A DNA stretch of 64,000 nt from JBMNGN01 sp050949865 (GCA_050949865.1 JBMNGN010000002.1:62001-126000); one strand, 5' to 3'. Positions 25,636 through 34,568 are shown, counted from the stretch's first letter. Translations and numbers: made by a program. Notes: generated from the letters alone by a model not told the origin.

Positions 25636-26877
25636 GTGTACGAGGTGATAGTAATAGGAGGTGGTGCTGCAGGCATGATGGCCGCAGCCGCCGCTGCTGA
25701 TAATGGAGCTCGGGTAATCCTGCTGGAGAAGAAAGAGAGATTAGGGAAAAAACTCAGGATAACCGGTAAAGGTAGATGCAATCTTACCTCTGCCCTGGAA
25801 AAAGACAGGCTATTATCAGGGTATGGAAAAAATGGCCGGTTTTTATATAGTGCCATTAGTGAGTTTTCTAATCAGGATTTAGTCGATTTCTTCGATACCC
25901 GCGGCTTAAGGTGCAAGGTTGAAAGAGGATTCAGGGTTTTTCCTGCCAATAATGATGCCGGTAGTGTAGTTCAGGTATTGTCTAATAATCTGGTTAGGGC
26001 TGGGGTAACTATCAAGACCTCCTGCAAGGTCGATGAAATACTCATTACCAACGGAAAGGTTGAAGGAGTAAGATCTAACCGGGGGAAAATATCGGGCCGG
26101 GCAGTAATTATTGCTACCGGAGGCATGTCATATCCTGCTACCGGTTCAACCGGAGACGGTTATAGACTTGCCCTGGCTGCCGGACACAATATCATCGAGC
26201 CGGTACCGGGACTGGTTCCATTAATAGTTAAAGAACCATGGGTAATGAGCCTGAAGGGCCTGAGCCTCAAAAATGTAAAAGCAACAGCTTATACGGAAGG
26301 GCAGAGGCTGGGTGAAGAGTTTGGGGAAATGTTATTTACCCATTTCGGGTTATCGGGCCCGATTATACTGACCTTAAGCAGTAAGATTGCTCAAAGATGG
26401 CGGATTAATAAAAAACCAGTAACCCTTTCTCTTGATCTGAAGCCGGCTCTGAGTGGGGAAGTATTAAATGATAGGATACAGCGGGATTTATCCAAGTTTG
26501 CCCGGCGTCAATTCATGAATTCACTGGATGAATTGCTGCCTAAAAAGTTAATCCCGGTAATAATCCAGCTTTCCGGGATTGATCCCAGAAAGAAAACCGG
26601 TGATATCAACAGATCCGAGCGAAAGCTTTTAGTTAACTTGTTAAAAGACCTCAGGATGACGGTTATAGGGACCAGGCCTATCTCAGAAGCGATTATTACT
26701 ATAGGAGGAGTAGATCTTAAGCAAATCGAGCCTAAGAGCATGGAATCCAAATTAATCAAGGGACTGTTTTTTGCCGGGGAAATTCTGGATATTGATGGTT
26801 GCACCGGAGGATTTAATTTACAGGCAGCTTTCTCCACCGGTTATGTAGCCGGAAAAAATGCAGCTCTATCGAAGTAA
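25636..26877 (+). CDS. HI0933/YhiN-family FAD-dependent oxidoreductase
   Basis: A 413-residue flavoprotein. It begins with the dinucleotide-binding motif EVIVIGGGAAGMMAAAAAA, followed by LGKKLRITGKGRCNLT, the family signature. The C-terminus carries the second FAD-contacting segment GLFFAGEILDIDGCTGGFN followed by LQAAFSTGYVAG. Members are called aminoacetone oxidase or BaiN-like; the true substrate is not known. GTG 25636, 7 nt after GGAGG, is the best start; TTG 25633 and the upstream in-frame opening at 25567 are less likely. Confidence 0.9.
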   Translation: MYEVIVIGGGAAGMMAAAAAADNGARVILLEKKERLGKKLRITGKGRCNLTSALEKDRLLSGYGKNGRFLYSAISEFSNQDLVDFFDTRGLRCKVERGFRVFPANNDAGSVVQVLSNNLVRAGVTIKTSCKVDEILITNGKVEGVRSNRGKISGRAVIIATGGMSYPATGSTGDGYRLALAAGHNIIEPVPGLVPLIVKEPWVMSLKGLSLKNVKATAYTEGQRLGEEFGEMLFTHFGLSGPIILTLSSKIAQRWRINKKPVTLSLDLKPALSGEVLNDRIQRDLSKFARRQFMNSLDELLPKKLIPVIIQLSGIDPRKKTGDINRSERKLLVNLLKDLRMTVIGTRPISEAIITIGGVDLKQIEPKSMESKLIKGLFFAGEILDIDGCTGGFNLQAAFSTGYVAGKNAALSK

Positions 26878-26977
26878 AGGCCATAAAGGCCACCATGCAG
26901 TTCGTTGACTGGCCTGTGCATTTCTGATAGTATTTGAAAAGATTATCGGGTTAACCTTGGTATTGGAGGAATAATTC

Positions 26978-27826
26978 ATGGCGGTTTATAAAGGATCATC
27001 CAGGTATATAGCTTCAGAAGAATTAAGGAATTGTGTAAATATTGCCATTGCCCTAAAAAAGCCCCTCTTAATTAAAGGGGAACCAGGGACAGGTAAAACT
27101 ATGCTGGCCCAGAGCATAGCTGAATCACTGGATATGGAATTGATAATCTGGAATATTAAATCAACTACCAAGGCTCAGGAAGGTTTGTATGTTTATGATA
27201 CTGTTCAAAGATTATATGACAGTCAGTTCGGGGAGCAGGATGTTGCAGACATTAAAAAATACATAAAACTGGGGAAGCTGGGGGAAGCTTTTTTATCCAA
27301 AGAGCCGGTAGTTTTGCTAATTGATGAAATAGATAAGGCGGATCTCGAGTTTCCCAACGACCTTTTATGGGAATTGGACCAGATGAGTTTTTATATTCCT
27401 GAGACTAAAGAGGTAATTAAAGCCCATAACCGTCCGGTAGTGATAATTACCAGCAATGCTGAAAAGGAGCTGCCTGATGCTTTTCTAAGGAGATGTATAT
27501 TTCACTATATTGCTTTTCCTGATCCCCAGGAGATGGAAAAAATAATTGCCGTGCACCATCCGGGCCTGGAAAGGAGGCTTGTGGAGCAAGCTCTTGAGGT
27601 ATTCTATATGTTAAGAAACCTGCCTAATATCCAAAAGCGTCCTAGTACCAGCGAATTAATAGATTGGCTGCAGGCTTTAGTAGTAGGGGGAGTCAACCCC
27701 AATAAAATAAAAAAAGAGTTTCCTTTTATGGGAGTATTGCTGAAGAAAAATGAGGATTTGGATATCTTATTAAACCAGCTGCACGGCAAGAGCACAGGAT
27801 ATAACTATTTAGGAAGGTATCGCTAG
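26978..27826 (+). CDS. MoxR-family AAA+ ATPase
   Basis: A 282-residue ATPase. Walker A is GEPGTGKTML (about 36-45), Walker B VVLLIDEIDKAD, and sensor 1 PVVIITSNAEKELPDAFLRR. It belongs to the COG0714 MoxR-like group that activates or assembles partner complexes. The next gene, 18 nt away, encodes a CoxE-type VWA protein, the standard partner. The target complex is not evident from the neighbours. The start is ATG 26978 behind TGGAGGA. Confidence 0.92.
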   Translation: MAVYKGSSRYIASEELRNCVNIAIALKKPLLIKGEPGTGKTMLAQSIAESLDMELIIWNIKSTTKAQEGLYVYDTVQRLYDSQFGEQDVADIKKYIKLGKLGEAFLSKEPVVLLIDEIDKADLEFPNDLLWELDQMSFYIPETKEVIKAHNRPVVIITSNAEKELPDAFLRRCIFHYIAFPDPQEMEKIIAVHHPGLERRLVEQALEVFYMLRNLPNIQKRPSTSELIDWLQALVVGGVNPNKIKKEFPFMGVLLKKNEDLDILLNQLHGKSTGYNYLGRYR

Positions 27827-27844
27827 ATTAATTACAGGTGATTT

Positions 27845-29038
27845 ATGTTTACTAAATTCTTTTATACCCTTAAAAACTTTGGAATTCCCGTCACGATAAA
27901 TGAGTGGCAGTCACTTCTGACAGCCCTGGAACGGGGTATGGCCAACTCGAGCCTTACCCAGTTCTACTATTTATGCCGGGCTATTCTGGTAAAAACAGAG
28001 GCTCACTACGATCGCTTTGACCTGGCGTTTGCCAGTTTCTTTAAGGATATTGATACCCCTGAAGGGCTTCCAGATAAGATCTGGCAATGGCTTGACCGGG
28101 AACTGCCTGAACTCCAGGTGACTGAGGAAATGCGCCGTAATCACCGGCAGATTGATCTGGAGGAATTAAAGCGAATGCTGGAAGAACGCCTGGCCCAGCA
28201 GAATGAAGAGCATCATGGGGGTAACCGGTGGATCGGAACCGGGGGTACATCACCTTTTGGACATTCCGGATATCATCCCGGGGGGATACGTATTGGCGGC
28301 GAATCTCGCAACCTATCTGCGGTAAAGGTTGCGGGTATGAGAAGGTTTCAGGAATATCGTACCGACGAAACCCTTGGGGTCAGGCAGTTTCAAATTGCCT
28401 TAAGGAAACTCCGGCAGTTTACTAGCAGATTGGACGGTGCCAGGACTGAGCTGGATCTTGATTCTACCATTAACAAAACTTGCAATAATGCCGGCAGACT
28501 GGAACTGGTTTGGGAAAGACCCAGGGAAAACAGCATAAGGGTTTTATTATTGATGGATGCAGGAGGCTCCATGTGGCCTTACAGTAAACTATGTAACCAG
28601 CTTTTCACCGCAGTTAACCAGTCCAATCACTTCAAGGATTTACAAATATTTTATTTTCATAATTGTATTTATGACTGGCTTTTTCATGATGCACAATGTT
28701 CCCTGAAAGGATATACTGAAACAGATTACATCCTTAAAACCCTCAGCAGTGATTACCGGCTAATAATAGTCGGTGATGCCAGTATGGCCCCTTATGAACT
28801 TATGCGCTCCGGCGGGGTAATAGAGTGGGGACTTTACAACGAAAAACCGGGTATTGAATGGTTGAAGCGGTTAAAAAATCATTTTGAGTATTCTGTCTGG
28901 TTAAATCCTATAGCTAAGGAATATTGGGGATGGACCGAAGGTGCCTACACCTTAACCCGGATTGCGGAAATATTCCCCATGGAAGAATTAAGTGTGGACG
29001 GACTGGAACAAGCAATAAAAAAGCTAAAGAATCGATAA
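27845..29038 (+). CDS. CoxE-like VWA domain protein (MoxR partner)
   Basis: A 397-residue protein. The N-terminal ~200 residues are helical and charged with a Gly/His-rich linker (HHGGNRWIGTGGTSPFGHSG). The C-terminal half is a von Willebrand A domain starting SIRVLLLMDAGGSMWPY. The MIDAS motif reads D-A-G-G-S instead of D-x-S-x-S, as is common in the COG3825 branch. The later FYFHNCIYDWLF and LIIVGDASMAPYEL segments fit that branch. With the MoxR ATPase it probably forms a chaperone for metal or cofactor insertion; no cox genes are nearby. Confidence 0.88.
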   Translation: MFTKFFYTLKNFGIPVTINEWQSLLTALERGMANSSLTQFYYLCRAILVKTEAHYDRFDLAFASFFKDIDTPEGLPDKIWQWLDRELPELQVTEEMRRNHRQIDLEELKRMLEERLAQQNEEHHGGNRWIGTGGTSPFGHSGYHPGGIRIGGESRNLSAVKVAGMRRFQEYRTDETLGVRQFQIALRKLRQFTSRLDGARTELDLDSTINKTCNNAGRLELVWERPRENSIRVLLLMDAGGSMWPYSKLCNQLFTAVNQSNHFKDLQIFYFHNCIYDWLFHDAQCSLKGYTETDYILKTLSSDYRLIIVGDASMAPYELMRSGGVIEWGLYNEKPGIEWLKRLKNHFEYSVWLNPIAKEYWGWTEGAYTLTRIAEIFPMEELSVDGLEQAIKKLKNR

Positions 29039-29065
29039 GCTAATCAAAATCGGAGGATGAGATAA

Positions 29066-29746
29066 ATGAAACCGGTATATGAAGGCAAGACCAAAAGTGT
29101 TTTCCAGTTAAATGATGGTAACTACCTGCTTAAGATGAAGGATGATGTGACAGGGGAGGACGGACAGATTGATCCCGGGGCCAATTCGATTTTAGGAAAG
29201 CTTGAAGGTATGGGCCATGCATCGCTGCGAATGTCCAAGTATTACTTCCAACTGCTGAATCAAAAGGGGGTACCAACCCATTATATAGATGCTGACCTGG
29301 AAGAGAACACTATGATAGTAAGGCCAGCAGACACCTTCGGGGAGGGTATCGAAGTGATCTGCCGTTTCAGGGCCTACGGCAGTTTTGTTAGACGGTATGC
29401 TAAATATGTAAACCAGGGACAAAAACTGGACAGTTTAGTGGAGATAACCCTGAAAGACGACCACCGTGGGGATCCGCTGATAGGAAAAGAAGCGCTCATT
29501 CAATTGGGTTTATTGAAGCCGGAAGAATATGACCAGATCGTTGCTATGACCAAGCAGATAGCAGGTATAATTAAAGAAGATCTGGAGTTAAAAGGACTTG
29601 AGTTATATGATATTAAATTCGAGTATGGAAGAATTGATGGCAAGATAATGCTCATTGATGATATATCTGGTGGAAACATGCGGGTATTCAAGGACGGAGT
29701 TCAGGTTAATCCCCTGGAACTGTCAAAAATGGTAACCGGTTGGTAA
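29066..29746 (+). CDS. purC: Phosphoribosylaminoimidazole-succinocarboxamide (SAICAR) synthase
   Basis: A 226-residue ATP-grasp-like purine enzyme that joins CAIR and aspartate. The N-terminus PVYEGKTKSVFQLND and MKDDVTGEDGQIDPG carry the family signature. VICRFRAYGSFVRRY corresponds to the usual EVVVRNxxAGS block, but is divergent. LYDIKFEYGRIDGKIMLIDD is the conserved C-terminal block. It stands apart from other pur genes, directly after the MoxR/VWA pair, with Shine-Dalgarno GGAGGATGA. Somewhat divergent but complete. Confidence 0.85.
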   Translation: MKPVYEGKTKSVFQLNDGNYLLKMKDDVTGEDGQIDPGANSILGKLEGMGHASLRMSKYYFQLLNQKGVPTHYIDADLEENTMIVRPADTFGEGIEVICRFRAYGSFVRRYAKYVNQGQKLDSLVEITLKDDHRGDPLIGKEALIQLGLLKPEEYDQIVAMTKQIAGIIKEDLELKGLELYDIKFEYGRIDGKIMLIDDISGGNMRVFKDGVQVNPLELSKMVTGW

Positions 29747-29803
29747 TAAGAGACCTAAATAGGCGTTTTTTGGAGTTTTTGAAATAAGGGTTGGAGAACT
29801 GAA

Positions 29804-30235
29804 ATGAGTTTTTTGCTCGGTGCCTTTGCGGCTATTATTTTAATACTATATTCCTGGTATTTTATTAAAATAATTACGGGTACTTCCCGGGATTTTGAAA
29901 CTGAATTATTGAAAACCTTTACCACCTGGATCATTGACAACCGGGAAAATTCACAGCGGGATTGCTGGATAATGGTTGCCATAACCATTTTTTTTGAGGT
30001 AGTATATTTTTCCCTGGTGGTTTTTATAATTGATAACCCGGTAATGCTGGTATTTACAGGAGGCTTGGCCGGCTTTGAACTGATTCACATATTCCGGGTG
30101 GGAATAGGGCTAAGCCGCTTTTTTAAGGGAGATAGTAAGGTAAAACATATATTTAATTGGAAGATAGAAAGAACCAGTGCCGTGCTGTTTTTTACCCATG
30201 CCCTTTTAGTATTAATCGACCTGGCATTTTTTTAA
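29804..30235 (+). CDS. Predicted membrane protein, 143 aa
   Basis: Four hydrophobic segments are visible: FLLGAFAAIILILYSWYFI, AITIFFEVVYFSLVVFII, PVMLVFTGGLAGFELI and AVLFFTHALLVLIDLAFF. No known family is recognised. It has Shine-Dalgarno TTGGAGAA. It sits between purC and a CPBP protease gene, and a hairpin follows it. Confidence 0.65.
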   Translation: MSFLLGAFAAIILILYSWYFIKIITGTSRDFETELLKTFTTWIIDNRENSQRDCWIMVAITIFFEVVYFSLVVFIIDNPVMLVFTGGLAGFELIHIFRVGIGLSRFFKGDSKVKHIFNWKIERTSAVLFFTHALLVLIDLAFF

Positions 30236-30245
30236 TTTTTAATTT

Positions 30246-30294
30246 CCCCAATACGGGAAATTTGAGAACCGTATCCGGCTGGGGGGCTTTTTTT
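30246..30294 (+). terminator. Terminator before the CPBP protease gene
   Basis: CCCCA-ATACGG (30246-30256) pairs with CCGTAT (30269-30274) and, after a 5-nt bulge, TGGGG (30280-30284). A T-run follows at about 30288-30294. The next gene's TTG start lies immediately after the T-run. Confidence 0.6.
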
Positions 30295-30295
30295 A

Positions 30296-31006
30296 TTGCA
30301 TTCTATTAAAGACCGACCTTCATGGGGGATAGCAGAGATTGTAATTGTATATATGGGCATATTTGCTTCTGGTTTATTGTTCAGTTACTCCAGGGGGCAT
30401 AATGGTGTCGGCCTTGAGCAGGGTGTTGTTGATTATTTTATTGCCGGTTTTATGGTACAGTTTTTCGCTACTGTGGGGCTGGTAATCCTTTTTACAGTTA
30501 TTTTGAATAAAGCAAGTTGGAATACCATGGGGTTCGCCCGGGGAAGATTAACCGATTTTTTAAAATACGGTTTATTGGGAGGCATTTTCCTAGTCTTATT
30601 GATATCTTCAATAGGCTATCTAATTAACTACCTTAAACCGGATCTGCAGCCCCAGGCTTTTGAACAGGTACTCCGTTCAGCGATAAACAGTCACCGGTTT
30701 GGTTTACTGTTGCTTATAGGGGTTATCCTGGCTCCTTTTTCGGAAGAGCTGTTTTATCGCTCCATGATATATCCCGTTTTCAGGGGTTATGTTGGACCTC
30801 GGTGGGGGGCAGTCATTTCAGGTTTGATTTTTGGTTTGGCTCACTGGGATATATGGAGGGCTTTACCATTAGCTATAGGAGGCGCAATTCTGTGCCTGTT
30901 TTATGAGAAGACCAGAAACATATGGGTTCCCACTATTGCTCACGGGGTATGGAATGGGATTATGGTACTAGTATTATTGTTGGAGCTGAATTTTGCTGGG
31001 CCATAG
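30296..31006 (+). CDS. CPBP-family intramembrane metalloprotease
   Basis: A 236-residue multi-pass membrane protein of the CAAX-protease/bacteriocin-processing family. The three catalytic motifs are EELFYR, GLIFGLAHW (FxxxH) and HGVWNGI (HxxxN). About six to seven membrane segments are expected. Substrates are unknown; members process peptides or act in immunity and signalling. The TTG start at 30296 has a GGGGGG Shine-Dalgarno that falls inside the preceding terminator stem, so translation from read-through mRNA could be masked. Confidence 0.88.
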   Translation: MHSIKDRPSWGIAEIVIVYMGIFASGLLFSYSRGHNGVGLEQGVVDYFIAGFMVQFFATVGLVILFTVILNKASWNTMGFARGRLTDFLKYGLLGGIFLVLLISSIGYLINYLKPDLQPQAFEQVLRSAINSHRFGLLLLIGVILAPFSEELFYRSMIYPVFRGYVGPRWGAVISGLIFGLAHWDIWRALPLAIGGAILCLFYEKTRNIWVPTIAHGVWNGIMVLVLLLELNFAGP

Positions 31007-31077
31007 GCTGAACCGGTTGACATGGGGCGGTTAATTATTTAACATAATGAGAAAAATTCTTGGCGAGGTGTTAGTAA

Positions 31078-31380
31078 GTGCCATTTTACGACTATCGGTG
31101 TAATAAATGCGGTAAGTTTGAAGTGATGCAGAAGATATCAGATGAAGCGTTAAAAGAATGTCCTTCCTGCCATGGTCCGGTAACCCGGCTGATTAGCAAA
31201 AACGTTGGTATTGTTTTTAAAGGTTCGGGTTTTTATACAACAGACAACAATATCAAAAAGGACCGTATGAGAAGCCTAAATAAAGAGAGACAGAAAGATA
31301 ACCAGGCCTTGCTTGATGGGGATGTCAAATCCTATGTAGAACAATCCGAGAGTACTACCAAAAAAGTAAGCGAAGCCTAG
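31078..31380 (+). CDS. FmdB-family zinc-ribbon protein
   Basis: A 100-residue protein. It starts MPFYDYRCNKCGKFEVMQKI and has the second pair ECPSC, the FmdB/CxxC-CxxC regulatory zinc ribbon. VTRLISKNVGIVFKGSGFYTT is the conserved continuation, followed by a charged tail. The start codon is GTG 31078 behind GGCGAGGTG. Function is unknown; the family was first described as a putative regulator of formamidase genes. Confidence 0.88.
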   Translation: MPFYDYRCNKCGKFEVMQKISDEALKECPSCHGPVTRLISKNVGIVFKGSGFYTTDNNIKKDRMRSLNKERQKDNQALLDGDVKSYVEQSESTTKKVSEA

Positions 31381-31467
31381 TTTAGCGTACTAGAAGTCCA
31401 AAAACCGGCTAAAATTAACTTGCTGATATGGCAGGTGAAGGGAATTTTAAGCAGATTGGGGTGTTCT

Positions 31468-31929
31468 ATGAAAAGGGTGGAAATTTATACTGATGGTGCC
31501 TGTTCAGGAAACCCCGGTCCCGGTGGATGGGGTGCGGTTTTACTGTACCAGGATTACAGGAAAGAAATTTCCGGGGGAAACGATTTGACTACTAATCAGC
31601 GGATGGAGCTTACGGCGGTGATTGAAGCCCTAAAAGCCTTGAAAGTGACTGGCTGGGAGGTGGTGGTCTACTCCGACAGCGCTTATATTGTTAATGCATT
31701 TAAGCAGAATTGGCTGAGCAAATGGGAAAAAAATGACTGGAAGAACAGTAAAAAAGAAGCTGTGGCCAACCAGGACCTATGGAAGGAATTAATCGCCTTG
31801 AGTCACCGGAACCATATAAAGGTAGAAAAAGTAAAAGGACATTCAGGAGTAAAATGGAATGAACGGTGTGATGAATTAGCCAGGAATGCCATAAAGAAGA
31901 TGGCTAATAAACAGGAGTCAAAGGAATAA
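31468..31929 (+). CDS. rnhA: Ribonuclease HI
   Basis: A 153-residue enzyme that cleaves the RNA strand of RNA-DNA hybrids. The start is VEIYTDGACSGNPGPGGWG with the first catalytic Asp. The DEDD set continues with Glu in NQRMELTAVIEAL, Asp in VVYSDSAYIVNAF and the last Asp in WNERCDELAR. KGHSG supplies the His loop. Length is standard. ATG 31468 is chosen; the longer frame from 31420 adds residues not found in the family. Confidence 0.95.
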   Translation: MKRVEIYTDGACSGNPGPGGWGAVLLYQDYRKEISGGNDLTTNQRMELTAVIEALKALKVTGWEVVVYSDSAYIVNAFKQNWLSKWEKNDWKNSKKEAVANQDLWKELIALSHRNHIKVEKVKGHSGVKWNERCDELARNAIKKMANKQESKE

Positions 31930-31958
31930 ATAATGGCTTATTATCCTGGGGGGCTCAA

Positions 31959-32630
31959 ATGGGTGTAGTTATAGTCGATTACAATTCTAATTCAGCTAAT
32001 GCAGAAATAGGAGTTAAGCTGTTAAACCAGAATGCCACTTTATTCGATCTGCTTGAAGCCTGGCAGTTGGTTTGTGATGATCGAAATCTTGATAGGAGGT
32101 ATGCTGGCCGTTTAAACCTGTGCCATGGGTGTCTGAGCAATTGCTGTAATACGGCCTATGTGATTCCAGACTTGATTTCGTTTAAATCGATTGCCCAAGC
32201 CAAAGGCCTTAGTTATTTCAAATTCCTTAAAGACTATTTCAGCCCGGAGAAACTAAAACTAGGTTTAGCCATGCTTAAGTTTAACCCCTGTATTTTTCTT
32301 CATAATGGAAGCTGTACCATTTACCCCTTAAGAACTTTGCTCTGTCGATTCTATTTATGTACGGACTTGCCCGGTTCCCTAGAACAGTTGATTTATTATA
32401 TATCCGGGGTCGGTATCACAGCTACTCAGGTGTATCTTCAGACCACCGGATTGTTAGGTTCGGACAAGTCAGCTGGCTACAGCAGCTTTGATAAGATGTT
32501 TTTCAATCTGATTGAAGAATACCAAAAAGACCCCAATATTGAACTCTTCCTGCAAGCCCAATCGTACCAGGAAATACCTCTTAAACCCTTTATAGAAGGT
32601 TCTAAACAGAATAGCCTCCCCAGTGGATAA
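31959..32630 (+). CDS. YkgJ-family cysteine cluster protein
   Basis: A 223-residue protein with eight or more cysteines in two groups, CHGCLSNCCNTAYV and NPCIFLHNGSCTIY followed by RTLLCRFYLC. This is the Fe-S or zinc binding pattern of the YkgJ/UPF0153 family (PF03692). Its role is unknown. It has Shine-Dalgarno GGGGGGC and follows rnhA by 30 nt, so probably shares its transcript. Confidence 0.82.
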   Translation: MGVVIVDYNSNSANAEIGVKLLNQNATLFDLLEAWQLVCDDRNLDRRYAGRLNLCHGCLSNCCNTAYVIPDLISFKSIAQAKGLSYFKFLKDYFSPEKLKLGLAMLKFNPCIFLHNGSCTIYPLRTLLCRFYLCTDLPGSLEQLIYYISGVGITATQVYLQTTGLLGSDKSAGYSSFDKMFFNLIEEYQKDPNIELFLQAQSYQEIPLKPFIEGSKQNSLPSG

Positions 32631-32642
32631 CCGTTAAAATGC

Positions 32643-32666
32643 GATACACCGTTTTACGGGCGTATC
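32643..32666. terminator. Hairpin between convergent genes
   Basis: GATAC-a-CCGT (32643-32652) pairs with ACGG-gc-GTATC (32656-32666). There is no U-tract on either side, so this is a weak or structural terminator. Confidence 0.3.
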
Positions 32667-32686
32667 CCAACTATTTCCTGCAGGGT

Positions 32687-33643
32687 TTAATCATATAGTT
32701 TTACCCACCGGCAATTGGGGTAATAATGTTTAAGTATTTGACGGGCAGTTTTACCCTCCTTGGCCATGGTATAAGCTCCCCATTGTTCCATACCGCAGCC
32801 ATGTCCCCAGCCGCTCCCGGTAAAAACGATATTATCACCGTCAGCCCTTACACTGCTCAGGACAGTACTGTACAGCTTGTCAAATCCTATCTGTTTTCTT
32901 AACTCAACCGCCTGAATTGTAGCATTTCCAGCTGTTATGGTTAATGCCCTGCCGGAAGGGCCGCGTTCGCTGATTTTTATATCGTTCAGTGATCCGGCTT
33001 CCTGACCCATAATTTCTTTGACTTTGGATTTTGGAACCCGTACCGTCCATCGCTTGTGTTTGTCAGAGGCGTTCTTAATACCCTTGGTTGCAACGGGCAC
33101 AATATAGGGGGCTTTGTCTTTTAACTCCGGGAAACCTTCCGAAATATCAGCAGTTTTATCTTTGGAGGTTGAATGGAAAAGGGCATAAATAAATTTCCCG
33201 TCGTTGATCAATACTTCTCCCCGGGTCTCCTCAACCGCTTTGGAGATATTTTTAGTTATCGCCTTTTCATTGTAAGCTTGAAATTCCGTGTGGTCATCGC
33301 TGGCATCAGTACCATGCTTGTCCTGGGTGCCGTTTTCATATTCCATCAAGGCCAGGGTCATAGTTCTCGCCACTATAGCCTGTGCTTTTAAGGCTTCCAT
33401 TGGATACTTGGGCCCGATTTCAGCTGCAACAACTCCCTTTAGGTATTCCTCCAATTTGATTTGCTGTTTTTCCCCGGTAGCCTGGCGAAAAAGGCTGATG
33501 GTCGGTTCTTCCTTATATTTTTTAACCTCCGGAGCTAATTTCAGGATCTCTGGCTTTTTTGCCTGCTGGCAGCCGGTGAAGATTACCGTAAGGCATATAA
33601 AAGTAATTATGAAAATACTGGAATAGGATTGATGTTTTTTCAA
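32687..33643 (-). CDS. SpoIID/LytB-domain lipoprotein
   Basis: A 318-residue protein. A lipoprotein signal (IFIITFICLTVIFTGC) with lipobox FTGC is followed by the SpoIID domain: ISLFRQATGEKQQIKLEEYL, AAEIGPKYPMEALKAQAIVA and, at the end, FTGSGWGHGCGMEQWGA. SpoIID is a lytic transglycosylase acting on peptidoglycan during engulfment. Paralogues such as this one may act in sporulation or spore-coat wall remodelling. TTG 33643, behind AAAGGAGGG, is the start; the frame opening upstream (33682) lacks a Shine-Dalgarno. Not necessarily spoIID itself. Confidence 0.88.
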   Translation of the reverse strand: MKKHQSYSSIFIITFICLTVIFTGCQQAKKPEILKLAPEVKKYKEEPTISLFRQATGEKQQIKLEEYLKGVVAAEIGPKYPMEALKAQAIVARTMTLALMEYENGTQDKHGTDASDDHTEFQAYNEKAITKNISKAVEETRGEVLINDGKFIYALFHSTSKDKTADISEGFPELKDKAPYIVPVATKGIKNASDKHKRWTVRVPKSKVKEIMGQEAGSLNDIKISERGPSGRALTITAGNATIQAVELRKQIGFDKLYSTVLSSVRADGDNIVFTGSGWGHGCGMEQWGAYTMAKEGKTARQILKHYYPNCRWVKLYD

Positions 33644-33729
33644 GGCAGTCCCTCCTTTTGCGATTAGTTTTTCCGGCTGCAAAGCTGTTATACTATATGC
33701 ATAAAGTTGGTTTAAATTAGGAGGAGACT

Positions 33730-34191
33730 ATGAATGTAGTACTGGTTCAACCTGAAATACCACAAAACACGGGCAATATTGTTCGTACCTGTTCTCTTAC
33801 CAACACGGTCCTGCACCTGGTTAAACCACTGGGTTTCTCCCTTTCGGATCGCTATCTGAAAAGAGCTGGACTGGATTACTGGAATCAGGTGGAAATTAAA
33901 ATTTATGACAGTTTTAAGGAATTTTTATGCACTGTCCAAATCGGCTCTAAAATATATTTGGCGACTACCAAGGCGGGTTTAAGCTACGACCGGGTGCAAT
34001 ATGAGTTTGATGATTATTTAGTTTTTGGCTGTGAAACCAAGGGTTTACCGGAGGAAATATTAAGTCAGTTTCCTGATACCCAGATAAGAATACCCATGCT
34101 GGATACTGGCAGATCTTTAAATCTTGCCAATTCTGTAGCCGTAATACTTTATGAAGCGTTAAGGCAGGCCGGCTTTCGGGGTTTAAAGTAA
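33730..34191 (+). CDS. trmL: tRNA (cytidine/uridine-34-2'-O)-methyltransferase
   Basis: A 153-residue SPOUT methyltransferase that modifies the wobble base of tRNA-Leu. Visible motifs are VVLVQPEIPQNTGNIVRTC, LVFGCETKGLPEEIL and the SAM-knot end RSLNLANSVAVILYEALRQ. Length is typical (TrmL/YibK/CspR). It is monocistronic, with a TATACT at 33689-33694 as probable -10 box and Shine-Dalgarno AGGAGGAG. Confidence 0.93.
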   Translation: MNVVLVQPEIPQNTGNIVRTCSLTNTVLHLVKPLGFSLSDRYLKRAGLDYWNQVEIKIYDSFKEFLCTVQIGSKIYLATTKAGLSYDRVQYEFDDYLVFGCETKGLPEEILSQFPDTQIRIPMLDTGRSLNLANSVAVILYEALRQAGFRGLK

Positions 34192-34232
34192 TGGATTAAA
34201 TACGGGACAAAATAGAAAATAATTAATAATAA

Positions 34233-34253
34233 AAAAACCCTAAGAGGGTTTTT
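34233..34253. terminator. Bidirectional terminator
   Basis: AAAAACCCT (34233-34241) pairs with AGGGTTTTT (34245-34253) around a 3-nt loop, between trmL and the convergent ferredoxin gene. Confidence 0.8.
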
Positions 34254-34329
34254 ATTATACTTCACAGGAAGTTAAATTTGGCAAATTTTGAAAATTGTAA
34301 AACTAACGGCTTTGGGGATAACCGTGGAA

Positions 34330-34503
34330 TTATTCTTCTGGAACCGGTGCTTCTACCGGGCAAACGTCCGCGCAAGCTCCACAGTCGGTACATAATTCCG
34401 GATCAATAACGTATTTATCCTCTCCTTCGGTAATTGCTTCTACAGGACATTCATCTGCACATACGCCGCATGAAATACATTCATCTGTGATGATATAGGC
34501 CAT
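34330..34503 (-). CDS. 2[4Fe-4S] ferredoxin, 57 aa
   Basis: A clostridial-type ferredoxin starting MAYIITDECISCGVCADECP, with a second motif CTDCGACADVCPV. Both motifs are full CxxCxxCxxxCP, so two low-potential clusters are expected. It starts at ATG 34503 with Shine-Dalgarno AAAGGAGGAA and is driven by a consensus promoter, suggesting high expression. It is the general low-potential electron carrier expected of an anaerobe. Confidence 0.93.
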   Translation of the reverse strand: MAYIITDECISCGVCADECPVEAITEGEDKYVIDPELCTDCGACADVCPVEAPVPEE

Positions 34504-34539
34504 TAATTGTTCCTCCTTTGCTTAATATCAATTAATTGC

Positions 34540-34568
34540 ATTATAAGGAACGAAAAATTATTTGTCAA
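34540..34568 (-). promoter_or_regulatory. Consensus sigma-A promoter of the ferredoxin gene
   Basis: On the minus strand TTGACA (34568-34563) and TATAAT (34545-34540) are separated by exactly 17 bp, about 37 bp before the ferredoxin start. Confidence 0.85.
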
